A stretch of 5,905 nt of DNA from a bacterium (GTDB taxonomy: Bacteria; Planctomycetota; J058; JAJDCP01). A program made the translations under genes and the position numbers. Of this stretch, positions 1 to 5,905 are shown piece by piece (within the stretch, counting starts at the first letter, position 1; the number at the start of each line of letters is the position of its first letter). The notes beneath the pieces were generated by a model. It saw nothing but the letters and a program-made list of their open reading frames with translations, searched no databases and was not told where the DNA came from. Where the stretch lies: positions 1 to 5,905 of the forward strand of contig JAUIEM010000501.1 of the NCBI GenBank assembly GCA_030428695.1. Direction: 5' to 3'.

Positions 1-624
1 CGTCTTCGAGCTGCCCCGGCTCAGGGCCGCGGCGGTGTTCTGGCGGCGGGCGACCTGCTCGGCGTTCTCGATCATGCGCAGGTCGCGCTTGACCCGGTAG
101 TACAGCGCGGCCGCGTGGGCGGGCTGCACCCCGTCGGCGGTCAGCGTGCCGAGGATCTCCTCGGGGCTGTGGCCGTGGCTGAGCTCCCTGCGCACGGTCT
201 CCTCGTAGCCGTCGAGGATCTGCTCCCCCGGGCCGAGGTGGGCGAGGCTGTCGACGGCCGCCTCGCGCACGATCTCCTCGGGGTCCTGCAGGAGCTTGTA
301 CAGGTCGTTCATCACCCGGTGGCCCGCTTCGTGGAAGTGGCCGAGGGCGAGCACGGCCTGGGCGCGGGTGATCGGGTTCTCGCTGCCGAGCTTGTAGCTG
401 AAGTAGTGCAGGGCCTTGGCGTGGTCGGGGAAGATCTTGTGCAGGGCGCGGCTGACCCGCATCCGGACCTGGAAGTGCTCGTCGTTCAGATACTGCAGGA
501 GCGCGGGCACCGCGTCGACGGCGGCCTCCCCGAGCTTGCCGAGAGAGGACGCGGCGCGCGCGCGGGTCTTCCAGTTCTCGGAGTGCAGTCCCTTGAGGTA
601 CTTCTCGACGTCGGGGCTTGCCAA
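1..624 (-). CDS. HEAT-repeat protein, N-terminal 208 residues (runs off the left edge)
   Basis: Reading the minus strand from a TTG at 624 gives 208 codons without a stop, continuing past the window edge. The start is well fixed: an in-frame TGA lies at 649-651, no other start codon lies between, and a purine-rich binding site sits just upstream. Residues 1-145 look like three to four HEAT-type helical pairs. Typical patterns are the Trp-Lys-Thr-Arg-Ala-x-Ala-Ala-x-x-Leu-Gly stretch (18-29), VRMRVSRAL (53-61), ITRAQAVLALG (85-95) and VREAAVDSLAHLG (119-131). Such repeats form curved protein-binding scaffolds. After them, SPEEILGTLTADGVQPAHAA (153-172) resembles a short helical motif of the form SPEEI-x(5)-GV, and a basic, charged stretch (176-208) follows, possibly a linker to a domain outside the window. 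There is no signal peptide or membrane segment in the visible part, so it is probably cytosolic at this end. The partner and function are unknown. The HEAT call is family recognition by eye. Confidence 0.85.
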   Translation of the reverse strand, partial: MASPDVEKYLKGLHSENWKTRARAASSLGKLGEAAVDAVPALLQYLNDEHFQVRMRVSRALHKIFPDHAKALHYFSYKLGSENPITRAQAVLALGHFHEAGHRVMNDLYKLLQDPEEIVREAAVDSLAHLGPGEQILDGYEETVRRELSHGHSPEEILGTLTADGVQPAHAAALYYRVKRDLRMIENAEQVARRQNTAAALSRGSSKT

Positions 625-628
625 GACG

Positions 629-640
629 CTTCCCTTCCTT
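629..640 (-). promoter_or_regulatory. Ribosome binding site for the HEAT-repeat gene
   Basis: On the minus strand the run AAGGAAGGGAAG ends four bases before the TTG at 624, which puts its GGAAGG core about eight bases from the start. It is the strongest ribosome binding site in the window and decides the non-ATG start. A start search limited to ATG or GTG would miss this N-terminus. Confidence 0.75.
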
Positions 641-689
641 GGTCGTCCTCAGGCCGGACGGGCCTTCACATGTCGGTTCGGATCGGTCC

Positions 690-698
690 ATGGTACCA
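690..698 (-). promoter_or_regulatory. Candidate extended -10 promoter for the HEAT-repeat gene
   Basis: The minus strand reads TGG followed by TACCAT, which fits the extended -10 pattern TGn-TAnnAT. It would start transcription near 683 and give a leader of about 60 bases before the TTG at 624. No good -35 hexamer is found about 17 bases further upstream, as is often the case for extended -10 promoters. The site coincides with the palindrome TGGTACCA. This is pattern matching in a short region and is only moderately convincing. Confidence 0.3.
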
Positions 699-750
699 CA
701 AGCGCGCGGTCGCCTCTACAGCTCGACGTTTCGCTCGCGCCGGCCCTTGT

Positions 751-764
751 GTATCCTGTATCCT
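751..764 (+). promoter_or_regulatory. Tandem heptamer GTATCCT, weak -10 candidate for the channel gene
   Basis: GTATCCT occurs twice head to tail (751-757 and 758-764), 35 bases upstream of the chosen channel start. Each copy contains TATCCT, which matches four of six bases of a -10 box. No clear -35 hexamer sits at the usual distance. It is the most A/T-rich spot in front of the channel gene, which is the main reason to consider it. It could equally be a protein-binding repeat or chance. Confidence 0.2.
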
Positions 765-798
765 CGCCCCCGGCCCCGCGCCACTGCCACGGTCAGCG

Positions 799-2853
799 AT
801 GCCCGCCCCCGGTCCGCGCCGCTTCCAGCCCAGCTCCGAAGGAACCGGACCGAGCCCCGGCCTGTTCGGCGCCGGCTCTACGGGCCGGCTGCGTGGCCTG
901 CCGCGCTACACGTGGAAGGATCGGCTGCGCTACCGCTTCGACAGCTTCATGTCGAAGGGCGGCAGCTCGGTGTTCATCAGTCTGCTCGTGCTGTTCATCA
1001 GCGCCTGGCTGGTGCTCGGCTGCCTGCGCCTCCTGCTCGCCTCGGTCCAGCCGACCGGCAGCGAGGATCCCGACACCGTCCGCAATGTGTGGTACACCTT
1101 TCTGCAGCTGACCGCCCCGAGCAACATGAAGGTCGACAACCGCTCGGCCTTCGCCTTCAAGATCGTCGCGATGGCGGCTGGTCTGACCGGCGTCGTGATC
1201 TTCTCGATGCTGATCGCCTTCATCACCACCGCGCTGTCGCGCAAGCTCGCGACCCTGCGCAAGGGCCACTCCGCGGTCATCGAGCGCGGCCACACCCTGG
1301 TCCTCGGCTGGAACGACCGGCTGCTCGAGATCGTGCGCGCCCTGGTGATCGCGAAGGAGAGCGAGCCCGGCGGGGCGATCGTCGTCCTCGCCGACCGCGA
1401 CAAGGAGGAGATGGACGACTTCCTCGACAACCACCTCAAGGACACCCAGCGCCGCGGCACCCGGGTCGTCACCCGCCGCGGCGCGACCTCTTCCCTCGTC
1501 AACCTCGCCAAGGTCGCTTCCGGCGAGGCGGCCTCGGTGATCGTGCTCGCCGACTGCGGCGACCACGCCACCGCCGGGCGCAAGCTCGCCAGCGACACGC
1601 GGGTGGTCAAGACGGTGCTCGCGCTGCTCGCCGCGCGCCCCGCGGGCAAGCGCTACCGGGTGGTCGCCGAGCTGTACACCGAGCGCAAGCGGCACCTGGT
1701 CAAGCAGCTCGCCCCCGAGGAGATCACGACCTTCGACAGCGACGACATCCTCGCCAAGATCCTCGTGCAGACCTCGCGCTCGAGCGGGCTGTCGGTCGTC
1801 TACAACGAGCTGTTCTCCTTCGACGGCTGCGAGCTCTACTTCCACCGCGGCGACTGGCCCGAGCAGCCGTTCGGCACCTTCCAGCTGCACTTCGACGACG
1901 GCATCCCCATCGGCGTGGTCAAGGGCGACCTCGGGCTGATCATCAACCCGCCGCCCGACCTCCCCGTCGTCGCGGGCGAGCGGCTGGTGCTGATGGCGCG
2001 CGACAACTCCAGCCTGCGCTACCATCCGTCCCCGCTGGCGACGCCGCGACCGCTGACGCTGCACGGCGGGCGCCTGCAGCCGGTGGTCGAGCGCAACCTG
2101 ATCCTCGGCTGGAACCAGAAGGCGCCGACGATCATCCGGGAGTACGAGGACTACGTGCTCGAGGGCTCCTCGATCCGCGTCGTGCTGCGCCGCGCGACGA
2201 CGAGCATCCGCGCGGAGATCGAGGCCTTGCAGCAGGAGCTGACCCGGGTCGAGCTGAGCCTGCAAGTCGACGATCCGCTCGAGGTCGACACGCTGGTCGC
2301 GCTCGAGCCCTTCACCTTCAACAACATCATCATCCTGTCCCAGGACGGCGTCGCCTCGGACCCGGAGAAGACCGACACCGACACGATCCTGATCCTGCTC
2401 CTCCTGCGCACGATGTTCGAGCAGCACGAGCAGACGAACCGCTACACCAAGCTGATCACCGAGGTGCTCGACTCGGGGAACAAGGAGCTGGTCAGCAAGG
2501 CCGGCGTCAACGACTTCATCATCTCGAACCGCTTCGTCTCGATGATCATCGCGCAGTACAGCGAGGAGCCGGAGATCCAGCGGGTGTACGGCAACCTGTT
2601 CCGCGAGGCGGGGTCGGAGATCTACCTCAAGCCGGTCGCCCTGTATCTCGGCGAGCTGCCGACCGAGGTCAGCTTCGCCGACCTGCTCGGGCTCGTGCAG
2701 AAGCGCGACGAGATCTGCCTCGGGGTCAAGCTGCAGGATGCGGAGAGCGACCCACGCCGCAACTGGGGAGTCGAGCTCAACCCGCCGAAGACGAGGCGCT
2801 ACACCTTACGGCCGGGCGACTCGCTGGTCGTGCTCGCGGAAGACGACACGTAG
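799..2853 (+). CDS. CASTOR/POLLUX (DMI1)-type ion channel with two RCK-like domains
   Basis: This 684-residue membrane protein belongs to the bacterial relatives of the plant nuclear-envelope cation channels CASTOR and POLLUX/DMI1. A Pro/Gly-rich N-terminus (1-37) precedes the family-typical RLRYRFDSFMSKG (42-54). The first membrane helix is about 57-80, then comes a pore-loop segment (about 90-115, with VWYTFLQLTAPSN at 97-109) and a second helix at about 120-145. The first cytosolic domain begins at HTLVLGWNDR (165-174), which replaces the usual GxGxxG of RCK/TrkA-N folds with the GW signature of this family. The second begins at NLILGWNQK (433-441). Diagnostic C-terminal stretches are the DFIISNRFVSMIIAQYSEEP region (572-591) and GSEIYLKP (605-612). 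In other RCK channels such domains form a gating ring; ion selectivity and ligand here are unknown. ATG 799 is chosen because it sits just ahead of the conserved region. No Shine-Dalgarno motif precedes it, and ATG 670 (43 residues longer, non-coding-like codons) is the alternative. The gene is monocistronic in this window. Confidence 0.9.
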   Translation: MPAPGPRRFQPSSEGTGPSPGLFGAGSTGRLRGLPRYTWKDRLRYRFDSFMSKGGSSVFISLLVLFISAWLVLGCLRLLLASVQPTGSEDPDTVRNVWYTFLQLTAPSNMKVDNRSAFAFKIVAMAAGLTGVVIFSMLIAFITTALSRKLATLRKGHSAVIERGHTLVLGWNDRLLEIVRALVIAKESEPGGAIVVLADRDKEEMDDFLDNHLKDTQRRGTRVVTRRGATSSLVNLAKVASGEAASVIVLADCGDHATAGRKLASDTRVVKTVLALLAARPAGKRYRVVAELYTERKRHLVKQLAPEEITTFDSDDILAKILVQTSRSSGLSVVYNELFSFDGCELYFHRGDWPEQPFGTFQLHFDDGIPIGVVKGDLGLIINPPPDLPVVAGERLVLMARDNSSLRYHPSPLATPRPLTLHGGRLQPVVERNLILGWNQKAPTIIREYEDYVLEGSSIRVVLRRATTSIRAEIEALQQELTRVELSLQVDDPLEVDTLVALEPFTFNNIIILSQDGVASDPEKTDTDTILILLLLRTMFEQHEQTNRYTKLITEVLDSGNKELVSKAGVNDFIISNRFVSMIIAQYSEEPEIQRVYGNLFREAGSEIYLKPVALYLGELPTEVSFADLLGLVQKRDEICLGVKLQDAESDPRRNWGVELNPPKTRRYTLRPGDSLVVLAEDDT

Positions 2854-2867
2854 CACCTGCTCCCGTG

Positions 2868-2896
2868 CCGGGCGCCCGGAGAGCGGCTCCCCGCTC
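2868..2896. terminator. Two adjacent GC palindromes in the convergent gap, possible bidirectional terminator
   Basis: Between the channel stop (2851-2853) and the TPR gene stop (2895-2897) lie a perfect 12-base palindrome CCGGGCGCCCGG (2868-2879) and, one base later, a perfect stem GAGCGG / CCGCTC with the four-base loop CTCC (2881-2896). The second stem overlaps the TPR stop codon. Being palindromic, both fold in the RNA of either strand, as would suit a shared terminator for two converging genes. No T-run follows on either side, so this is not a classical Rho-independent terminator. In such GC-rich DNA, short stems also arise by chance. Confidence 0.4.
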
Positions 2897-4490
2897 AGCC
2901 CGCGCGGTCGACGACCTTGGCGAGCCAACCGGCGCGGCTGCGCCAGCCGAGCGCCTCGGCGCGGTCGCGCGCACGCGCGGCGAGGGCGTGTCCCTCTTCC
3001 GCCTGGCCGCAGGCGATCAGCGCGAGGCTCTCGACCTCCGCCCAGTCGAGCCACAGGTAGTCGTTGCCGCAGGTCTCCAGCCGTGGGCCGAGCTCGGCGA
3101 GCAGGGTCAGGGCCTTGTCGGGGGCGCGGGAGAGCTCGGCGCGGCCTTCGAGGATCTCGAGGTGGGCGCGGAGCTGCTCGATCACCGTGTCGCCGAGCAG
3201 GCCGCGCGCCTCCTCGAGGAACGTCCGGGCGCGCTCATCGCTGCCCTCGCCGCCGCGCCGCAGCTCGACGTCGGCGACCCCACACAGCAGCGAGGCGAGG
3301 TGGTGGGGATCGGCGAGCTCGCGGGCGGCGGCGATGCCGTCCTCGAACCAGGCGCGGGCCGCGTCGTAGTCCTCGCGGTCGCGCTCGAGCTCGCCGAGCA
3401 GCTCGCAGGTCGCGACGTGCCCCGGCGGATGGTCCATCGCCGCGAAGTCCTGCTGCAAGCCGAGCAGCGTCGCGCGGGCCGCCTCGCGCTCGGCGCGGCG
3501 CAGCTGCATGTGGCCGATGCCGAGGCGGGCATAGGCCTCGCCCTGGGCGTCGCCGCACGAGGCGTAGGCGGCCCGGGCCTGCTCGTACCAGCGGCTCGCC
3601 TCCTCGTTGCTGCCCGAGCAGCAGGCGAGCTCGGCCAGGCCCCCCATCGCGCTGCCCTTGCGCTGGGCGGCGAAAGGCCCGCGGAAGCTGTCCAGGCAGC
3701 CTTCGAAGACCTCGCGGGCCTGGCGCAGGTGCCCTTCCTGCGAGAGCAGATGGCCGAGGTTCAGGCCGATGCCCGCGGCGGTCTGGAGGTCGCCGCGGGC
3801 GCGGAACTCCTCCTGGGCCTCGAGATAGGCTCCGCGCGCTTCCTCGAGCCGGCCGAGCTCCTGCAGGGCGTTGCCGCGTCCGGCGAGGCCGGGGCCGTGG
3901 CGCACATCGTCGTCACCCTCGGCGTCGCCCGCGATGGCGATCGCGCGGTCGAAGGTGGCGAGGGCGCGTTCGGCGTGGCCGAGGGCGAGCAGGGCGTTGC
4001 CGAGGTTGGACAAGAGGGCGACGCGCAGGGCCCGCGCGTCGTCGGGCACCTGCTCGAGCGCGAGCGCGTAGATGCCGCGCGCCTTCTCGACCTGGCCGTT
4101 GTTCCGGAGCAGCTCCCCGTAGCGGCACAGGGCGTCGGCGCGCAGCAGCGGCTCCCCGTAGCGACGCGCGACCGCGGTCGCCGACTCGCTGATGCGTAGG
4201 GCCTCGTCGCCCTTGCCACACTCCTGGCTGATCGCGGCCTTGAGGTGCAGGGCCTCGAGGTGGAGCTCGGGCGGCAGCGCGGCGCCGTCCTCGATGACCT
4301 CGTCGGCGACGGCGAGACCGGCGGGCGCGCGCCCGAGCTGGACCAGGCAGCGCACCTTCCACAGCTTGAGCTGCGCCTTCAGAGGCTGGGCGGCGAGCCC
4401 GATCGCCTCTTCGAGCAGTGGAAGGGCGGCGGTCGGATCGCTGCGGAAGGCTTCCTGGATCGCGCCGAGCAGTTTGTTCAGTCGGGACAT
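2895..4490 (-). CDS. TPR-repeat protein of 531 residues
   Basis: This is a soluble, all-helical protein whose roughly 40-residue periodicity runs from end to end, about 11 to 12 TPR-like units. Good examples are at about 118-147 (Ala-Leu-Cys-Arg-Tyr-Gly-Glu-Leu-Leu, then an Asn-Gly turn and Ala-Arg-x-x-Tyr), 158-188 (SNLGNALLALGHAERAL), 200-231 (GRGNALQELGRLEEARGAY), 239-270, 318-350 (Ala-Arg-Leu-Gly-Ile-Gly) and 481-512. The G-x(2)-A-x(3)-Y/F-x-x-A pattern and the intervening Gly turn are typical of TPRs that bind other proteins, and the long array resembles MalT- and kinesin-light-chain-like types. There is no catalytic motif, DNA-binding domain, signal peptide or membrane segment. The ATG at 4490 is chosen because a GGAG lies six bases upstream; the in-frame ATG at 4496 touches that GGAG and is too close. 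It follows the WD40-like gene by 19 bases and is probably translated from the same mRNA, so an adaptor role beside that protein is plausible. The specific function is unknown. Confidence 0.9.
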   Translation of the reverse strand: MSRLNKLLGAIQEAFRSDPTAALPLLEEAIGLAAQPLKAQLKLWKVRCLVQLGRAPAGLAVADEVIEDGAALPPELHLEALHLKAAISQECGKGDEALRISESATAVARRYGEPLLRADALCRYGELLRNNGQVEKARGIYALALEQVPDDARALRVALLSNLGNALLALGHAERALATFDRAIAIAGDAEGDDDVRHGPGLAGRGNALQELGRLEEARGAYLEAQEEFRARGDLQTAAGIGLNLGHLLSQEGHLRQAREVFEGCLDSFRGPFAAQRKGSAMGGLAELACCSGSNEEASRWYEQARAAYASCGDAQGEAYARLGIGHMQLRRAEREAARATLLGLQQDFAAMDHPPGHVATCELLGELERDREDYDAARAWFEDGIAAARELADPHHLASLLCGVADVELRRGGEGSDERARTFLEEARGLLGDTVIEQLRAHLEILEGRAELSRAPDKALTLLAELGPRLETCGNDYLWLDWAEVESLALIACGQAEEGHALAARARDRAEALGWRSRAGWLAKVVDRAG

Positions 4491-4496
4491 CGCCAT

Positions 4497-4500
4497 CTCC
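4497..4500 (-). promoter_or_regulatory. Ribosome binding site (GGAG) for the TPR gene
   Basis: GGAG lies six bases before the ATG at 4490 on the minus strand and immediately abuts an in-frame ATG at 4496. The spacing favours 4490 as the true start, giving a protein beginning MSRLNKLL. The site lies in the 19-base gap after the upstream gene's stop, consistent with translation from a shared message. Confidence 0.65.
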
Positions 4501-4509
4501 GGGGTTCGG

Positions 4510-5905
4510 TCAACGCAACAGATGCTGGGTGCCGTACCAGCCGAGGGTGCCGTCCTCGCAGCCGACCAGGACCAGGCCGCCGTCCGCGCTGAGGGCGATG
4601 CAGCGGACGCTCGAGTCGGTCTCGAGGATGCCGATCGGGCGCCAGGCCAGGTCTTCGGTCCGCGCCCACAGCACGGTCGCGTGATCCTGCCCGGCACTGA
4701 GCAGGAGGTCGCCCGTCTCGTTGACGGCGAGCGCGCGGATCGGCGCGCGGTGCCCGTCGATGCGGAACGAGCTCCCGCGAGCGAGCGATTGCGCGCTCAC
4801 GCCGTCGTGGACGTAGAGCACGCCGGTCTTGTAGGCGACCGCGATGAGGTCGCCCGCTTCGTGCACGAGAACCGCCGCGATGCCGGCATCGTCCCGCACC
4901 ACCGGGGTCATGTCCCGCAGCCGGTTGCGGATGAGCCGCCCGCTGTAGAGCCGGGCGAGGGAGGTGCCGACCAGGAGGCGGTTCGACGAGCTGCTGACGC
5001 CTTCGATCCTGCCGTCCAGGGTCTCGCGGTCGACGGGCCGGAGGCCGCCGTTGGCGACCCGCAAAAGGACCAGCTCCGCGCGCTCGGCCGCGAGCAGGAG
5101 GCCGGCCTCGCCGACGAAACGCAGATGGCTGACCGGATGGACGTGGGGGATCGAGGAGATCTGGGCGAGCTGGTCGCCGCGCAGCTCCCAGAGCAGGGTC
5201 TGGCTGTCGTGGGCGGTGACGATCTCCAGGCGTTCGTCCGACGTGACACGCGCGTCGAAGGTGTCGAGCTCCTGCCCCGTCGGCCAGCGCTCGGTCCTCA
5301 CCGCAAACGGCTTCGTGCCGGTAATCGCGTCGCAGCCGACCTCCCCCGCGGCCGTCGCCCACACGGCCCGGCCCCCTGGCAACAGCTTCAGACCGACGAC
5401 GGCGGCCGGGCGCTGGTGGAGGAACAGGGGCCGCAGGGTCGGCAGATTCGAGAACGGGCTGGTCAGCGCGTGGTGGGCCTGCAGCCCCTCCGCGAGATCC
5501 TCGAGCAGCAGCCGGGCGACATGGCTGGCGGCGACGCTGGACGAGGCGCGCCCGCCGTCCCGGAAGTCTTCGAGGACGGCACGTGCGGCCGCCAGGTCAT
5601 CGGCCGCCTGGGCGAGCAGCCCGGTCAGGGCACCGTCGAGGTCGTCGTAGCTCTGCCCCGACCCGCTGCTGCGCAGCCCGCTGAGATCAGGCAGGCCGCG
5701 GCGCCGCAGCAGGAGGCCACCCCAGAAGTTGCCCACCGCGGTCATCATCATCTGGTAGCTCTCGCCATCGTCGTAGACCACCGAGCGCTGGGCCCCATGA
5801 TTGAGGTCGACGAAACGCTTCAGCAGGGTGTCGGGGACGACCTCGCCCCAGGGGTCGCCGGCGAGCAGGACGCGCGCGGCGCCCTTCGCGACCTTGACAT
5901 CGGGA
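4510..5905 (-). CDS. WD40-like beta-propeller protein, C-terminal 464 residues (N-terminus beyond the right edge)
   Basis: The frame is open from the window edge (first full codon 5904-5902) to a TGA at 4510-4512. A GTG at 5781 is only an internal codon, because coding-like sequence continues upstream of it. Numbering visible residues from 1, positions 166-464 contain about seven repeats of a propeller type, near 169-198, 217-246, 258-287, 300-326, 342-368, 389-418 and 433-459. The sixth is the most canonical: GHRAPIRALAVNETGDLLLS followed by Gly-Gln-Asp and Val-Leu-Trp-Ala. The seventh ends Gly-Cys-Glu-Asp-Gly-Thr-Leu-Gly-Trp-Tyr. Seven blades would close one propeller, a common platform for protein-protein contacts. 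Residues 1-165 are mostly helical by composition, with a hydrophobic MMMTAVGNFWGGLLL (52-66) and an Ala/Asp/Leu-rich helix (88-115). I do not recognise this part, and no catalytic motif is visible in it. It is the first visible gene of a likely operon with the TPR gene. The total length, and any upstream domain, cannot be known from here. Confidence 0.85.
   Translation of the reverse strand, partial: PDVKVAKGAARVLLAGDPWGEVVPDTLLKRFVDLNHGAQRSVVYDDGESYQMMMTAVGNFWGGLLLRRRGLPDLSGLRSSGSGQSYDDLDGALTGLLAQAADDLAAARAVLEDFRDGGRASSSVAASHVARLLLEDLAEGLQAHHALTSPFSNLPTLRPLFLHQRPAAVVGLKLLPGGRAVWATAAGEVGCDAITGTKPFAVRTERWPTGQELDTFDARVTSDERLEIVTAHDSQTLLWELRGDQLAQISSIPHVHPVSHLRFVGEAGLLLAAERAELVLLRVANGGLRPVDRETLDGRIEGVSSSSNRLLVGTSLARLYSGRLIRNRLRDMTPVVRDDAGIAAVLVHEAGDLIAVAYKTGVLYVHDGVSAQSLARGSSFRIDGHRAPIRALAVNETGDLLLSAGQDHATVLWARTEDLAWRPIGILETDSSVRCIALSADGGLVLVGCEDGTLGWYGTQHLLR

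Larger units (their letters stand above)
625..798. other. Divergent intergenic region between the HEAT and channel genes
   Basis: These 174 bases separate two divergent genes. They are less GC-rich than the coding DNA, and the frame that stays open through them in front of the channel (from an ATG at 670) uses many A- or T-ending codons (GTT, GGT, CCA, TCT, ACA, GCT, CCT, TGT, GTA), unlike the genes around it, so it is read here as non-coding. It holds the two promoter candidates listed separately, an 8-base palindrome TGGTACCA at 691-698, and a small inverted repeat at 651-665 (AGGCC, five-base loop, GGCCT). The inverted repeat would lie in the leader of the HEAT mRNA just upstream of its ribosome binding site. 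No recognised operator or riboswitch is seen. Confidence 0.6.

Noticed and set aside
549..567. Run of alternating G and C (possible Z-DNA or simple repeat)
   Set aside because: It encodes the KTRARAASS part of the HEAT protein with normal codons. Such short GC alternations are expected here.
115..798. N-terminal extension of the channel reading frame back to 115
   Set aside because: The frame is open by chance across the antisense of the HEAT-repeat gene and the intergenic region. The extension shows no family motif, and its codons at 670-798 are unlike the rest.
793..2427. Minus-strand open frame of 544 codons opposite the channel gene
   Set aside because: The product is rich in Asp, Glu, Val, Arg and Leu without family resemblance and lies wholly antisense to a gene with clear conserved motifs. 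It is a codon-bias shadow.
2738..4192. Plus-strand open frame of 484 codons, very Arg-rich
   Set aside because: It is antisense to the TPR gene with roughly one residue in three being Arg, which is typical of a shadow frame in GC-rich DNA.
618..4199. Plus-strand open frame of 1193 codons crossing the channel gene and the antisense of the TPR gene
   Set aside because: Its product is dominated by Arg, Ala and Pro with no recognisable domain. It overlaps two well-supported genes in other frames and is explained by high GC at third codon positions, which removes stop codons from the shadow frames.
4491..4697. N-terminal extension of the TPR frame back to 4697
   Set aside because: It overlaps the end of the WD40-like gene in another frame, the extra residues are low-complexity, and ATG 4490 has a well-placed GGAG.
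5779..5781. GTG at 5781 as the start of the WD40-like gene
   Set aside because: The same frame stays open and coding-like for 41 more codons to the window edge, and no ribosome binding site precedes the GTG, so the gene is cut by the window.
1..5905. Search by eye for CRISPR arrays, tRNA or rRNA genes, transposases, inverted terminal repeats and attachment sites
   Set aside because: Nothing with regular spacing, cloverleaf features or recognisable mobile-element proteins was seen. Nearly all of the window is accounted for by the four genes.

Overview
The window is very GC-rich DNA with strong G/C preference at third codon positions and almost no non-coding space. It has four protein-coding genes and no RNA gene, CRISPR array or mobile element that I can see. 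The base composition, the TTG start with a good ribosome binding site, and the density of HEAT, TPR and WD40 scaffold proteins suggest a large-genome, multicellular or predatory bacterium. A myxobacterium (Myxococcota) is my best guess, but this is inferred from style, not from a marker gene.

Layout, left to right. (1) Positions 1-624, minus strand: the N-terminal 208 residues of a HEAT-repeat protein that continues past the left edge. (2) Positions 625-798: a divergent intergenic region with a candidate extended -10 promoter for the HEAT gene and a weaker promoter candidate for the rightward gene. (3) Positions 799-2853, plus strand: a 684-residue two-TM ion channel of the CASTOR/POLLUX/DMI1 type with two tandem RCK-like (TrkA-N-like) cytosolic domains. 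This is the most confidently identified gene. (4) Positions 2854-2894: a 41-base convergent gap holding two adjacent GC-rich palindromes. (5) Positions 2895-4490, minus strand: a 531-residue soluble protein made almost entirely of TPR-like helical repeats. (6) Positions 4510-5905, minus strand: the C-terminal 464 residues of a protein with an unrecognised N-terminal region and seven beta-propeller (WD40-like) repeats, open at the right edge.

The WD40-like gene and the TPR gene lie 19 bases apart on one strand and are almost certainly one operon. The channel is transcribed towards them and away from the HEAT gene, so it is its own transcription unit. No enzyme domain is visible in the three scaffold proteins as far as they can be read. 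A shared function, such as a scaffolded complex sensing or controlling ion flux, is speculation from gene proximity. The missing ends of the HEAT and WD40-like genes, both outside the window, are where a catalytic or membrane module would decide this.
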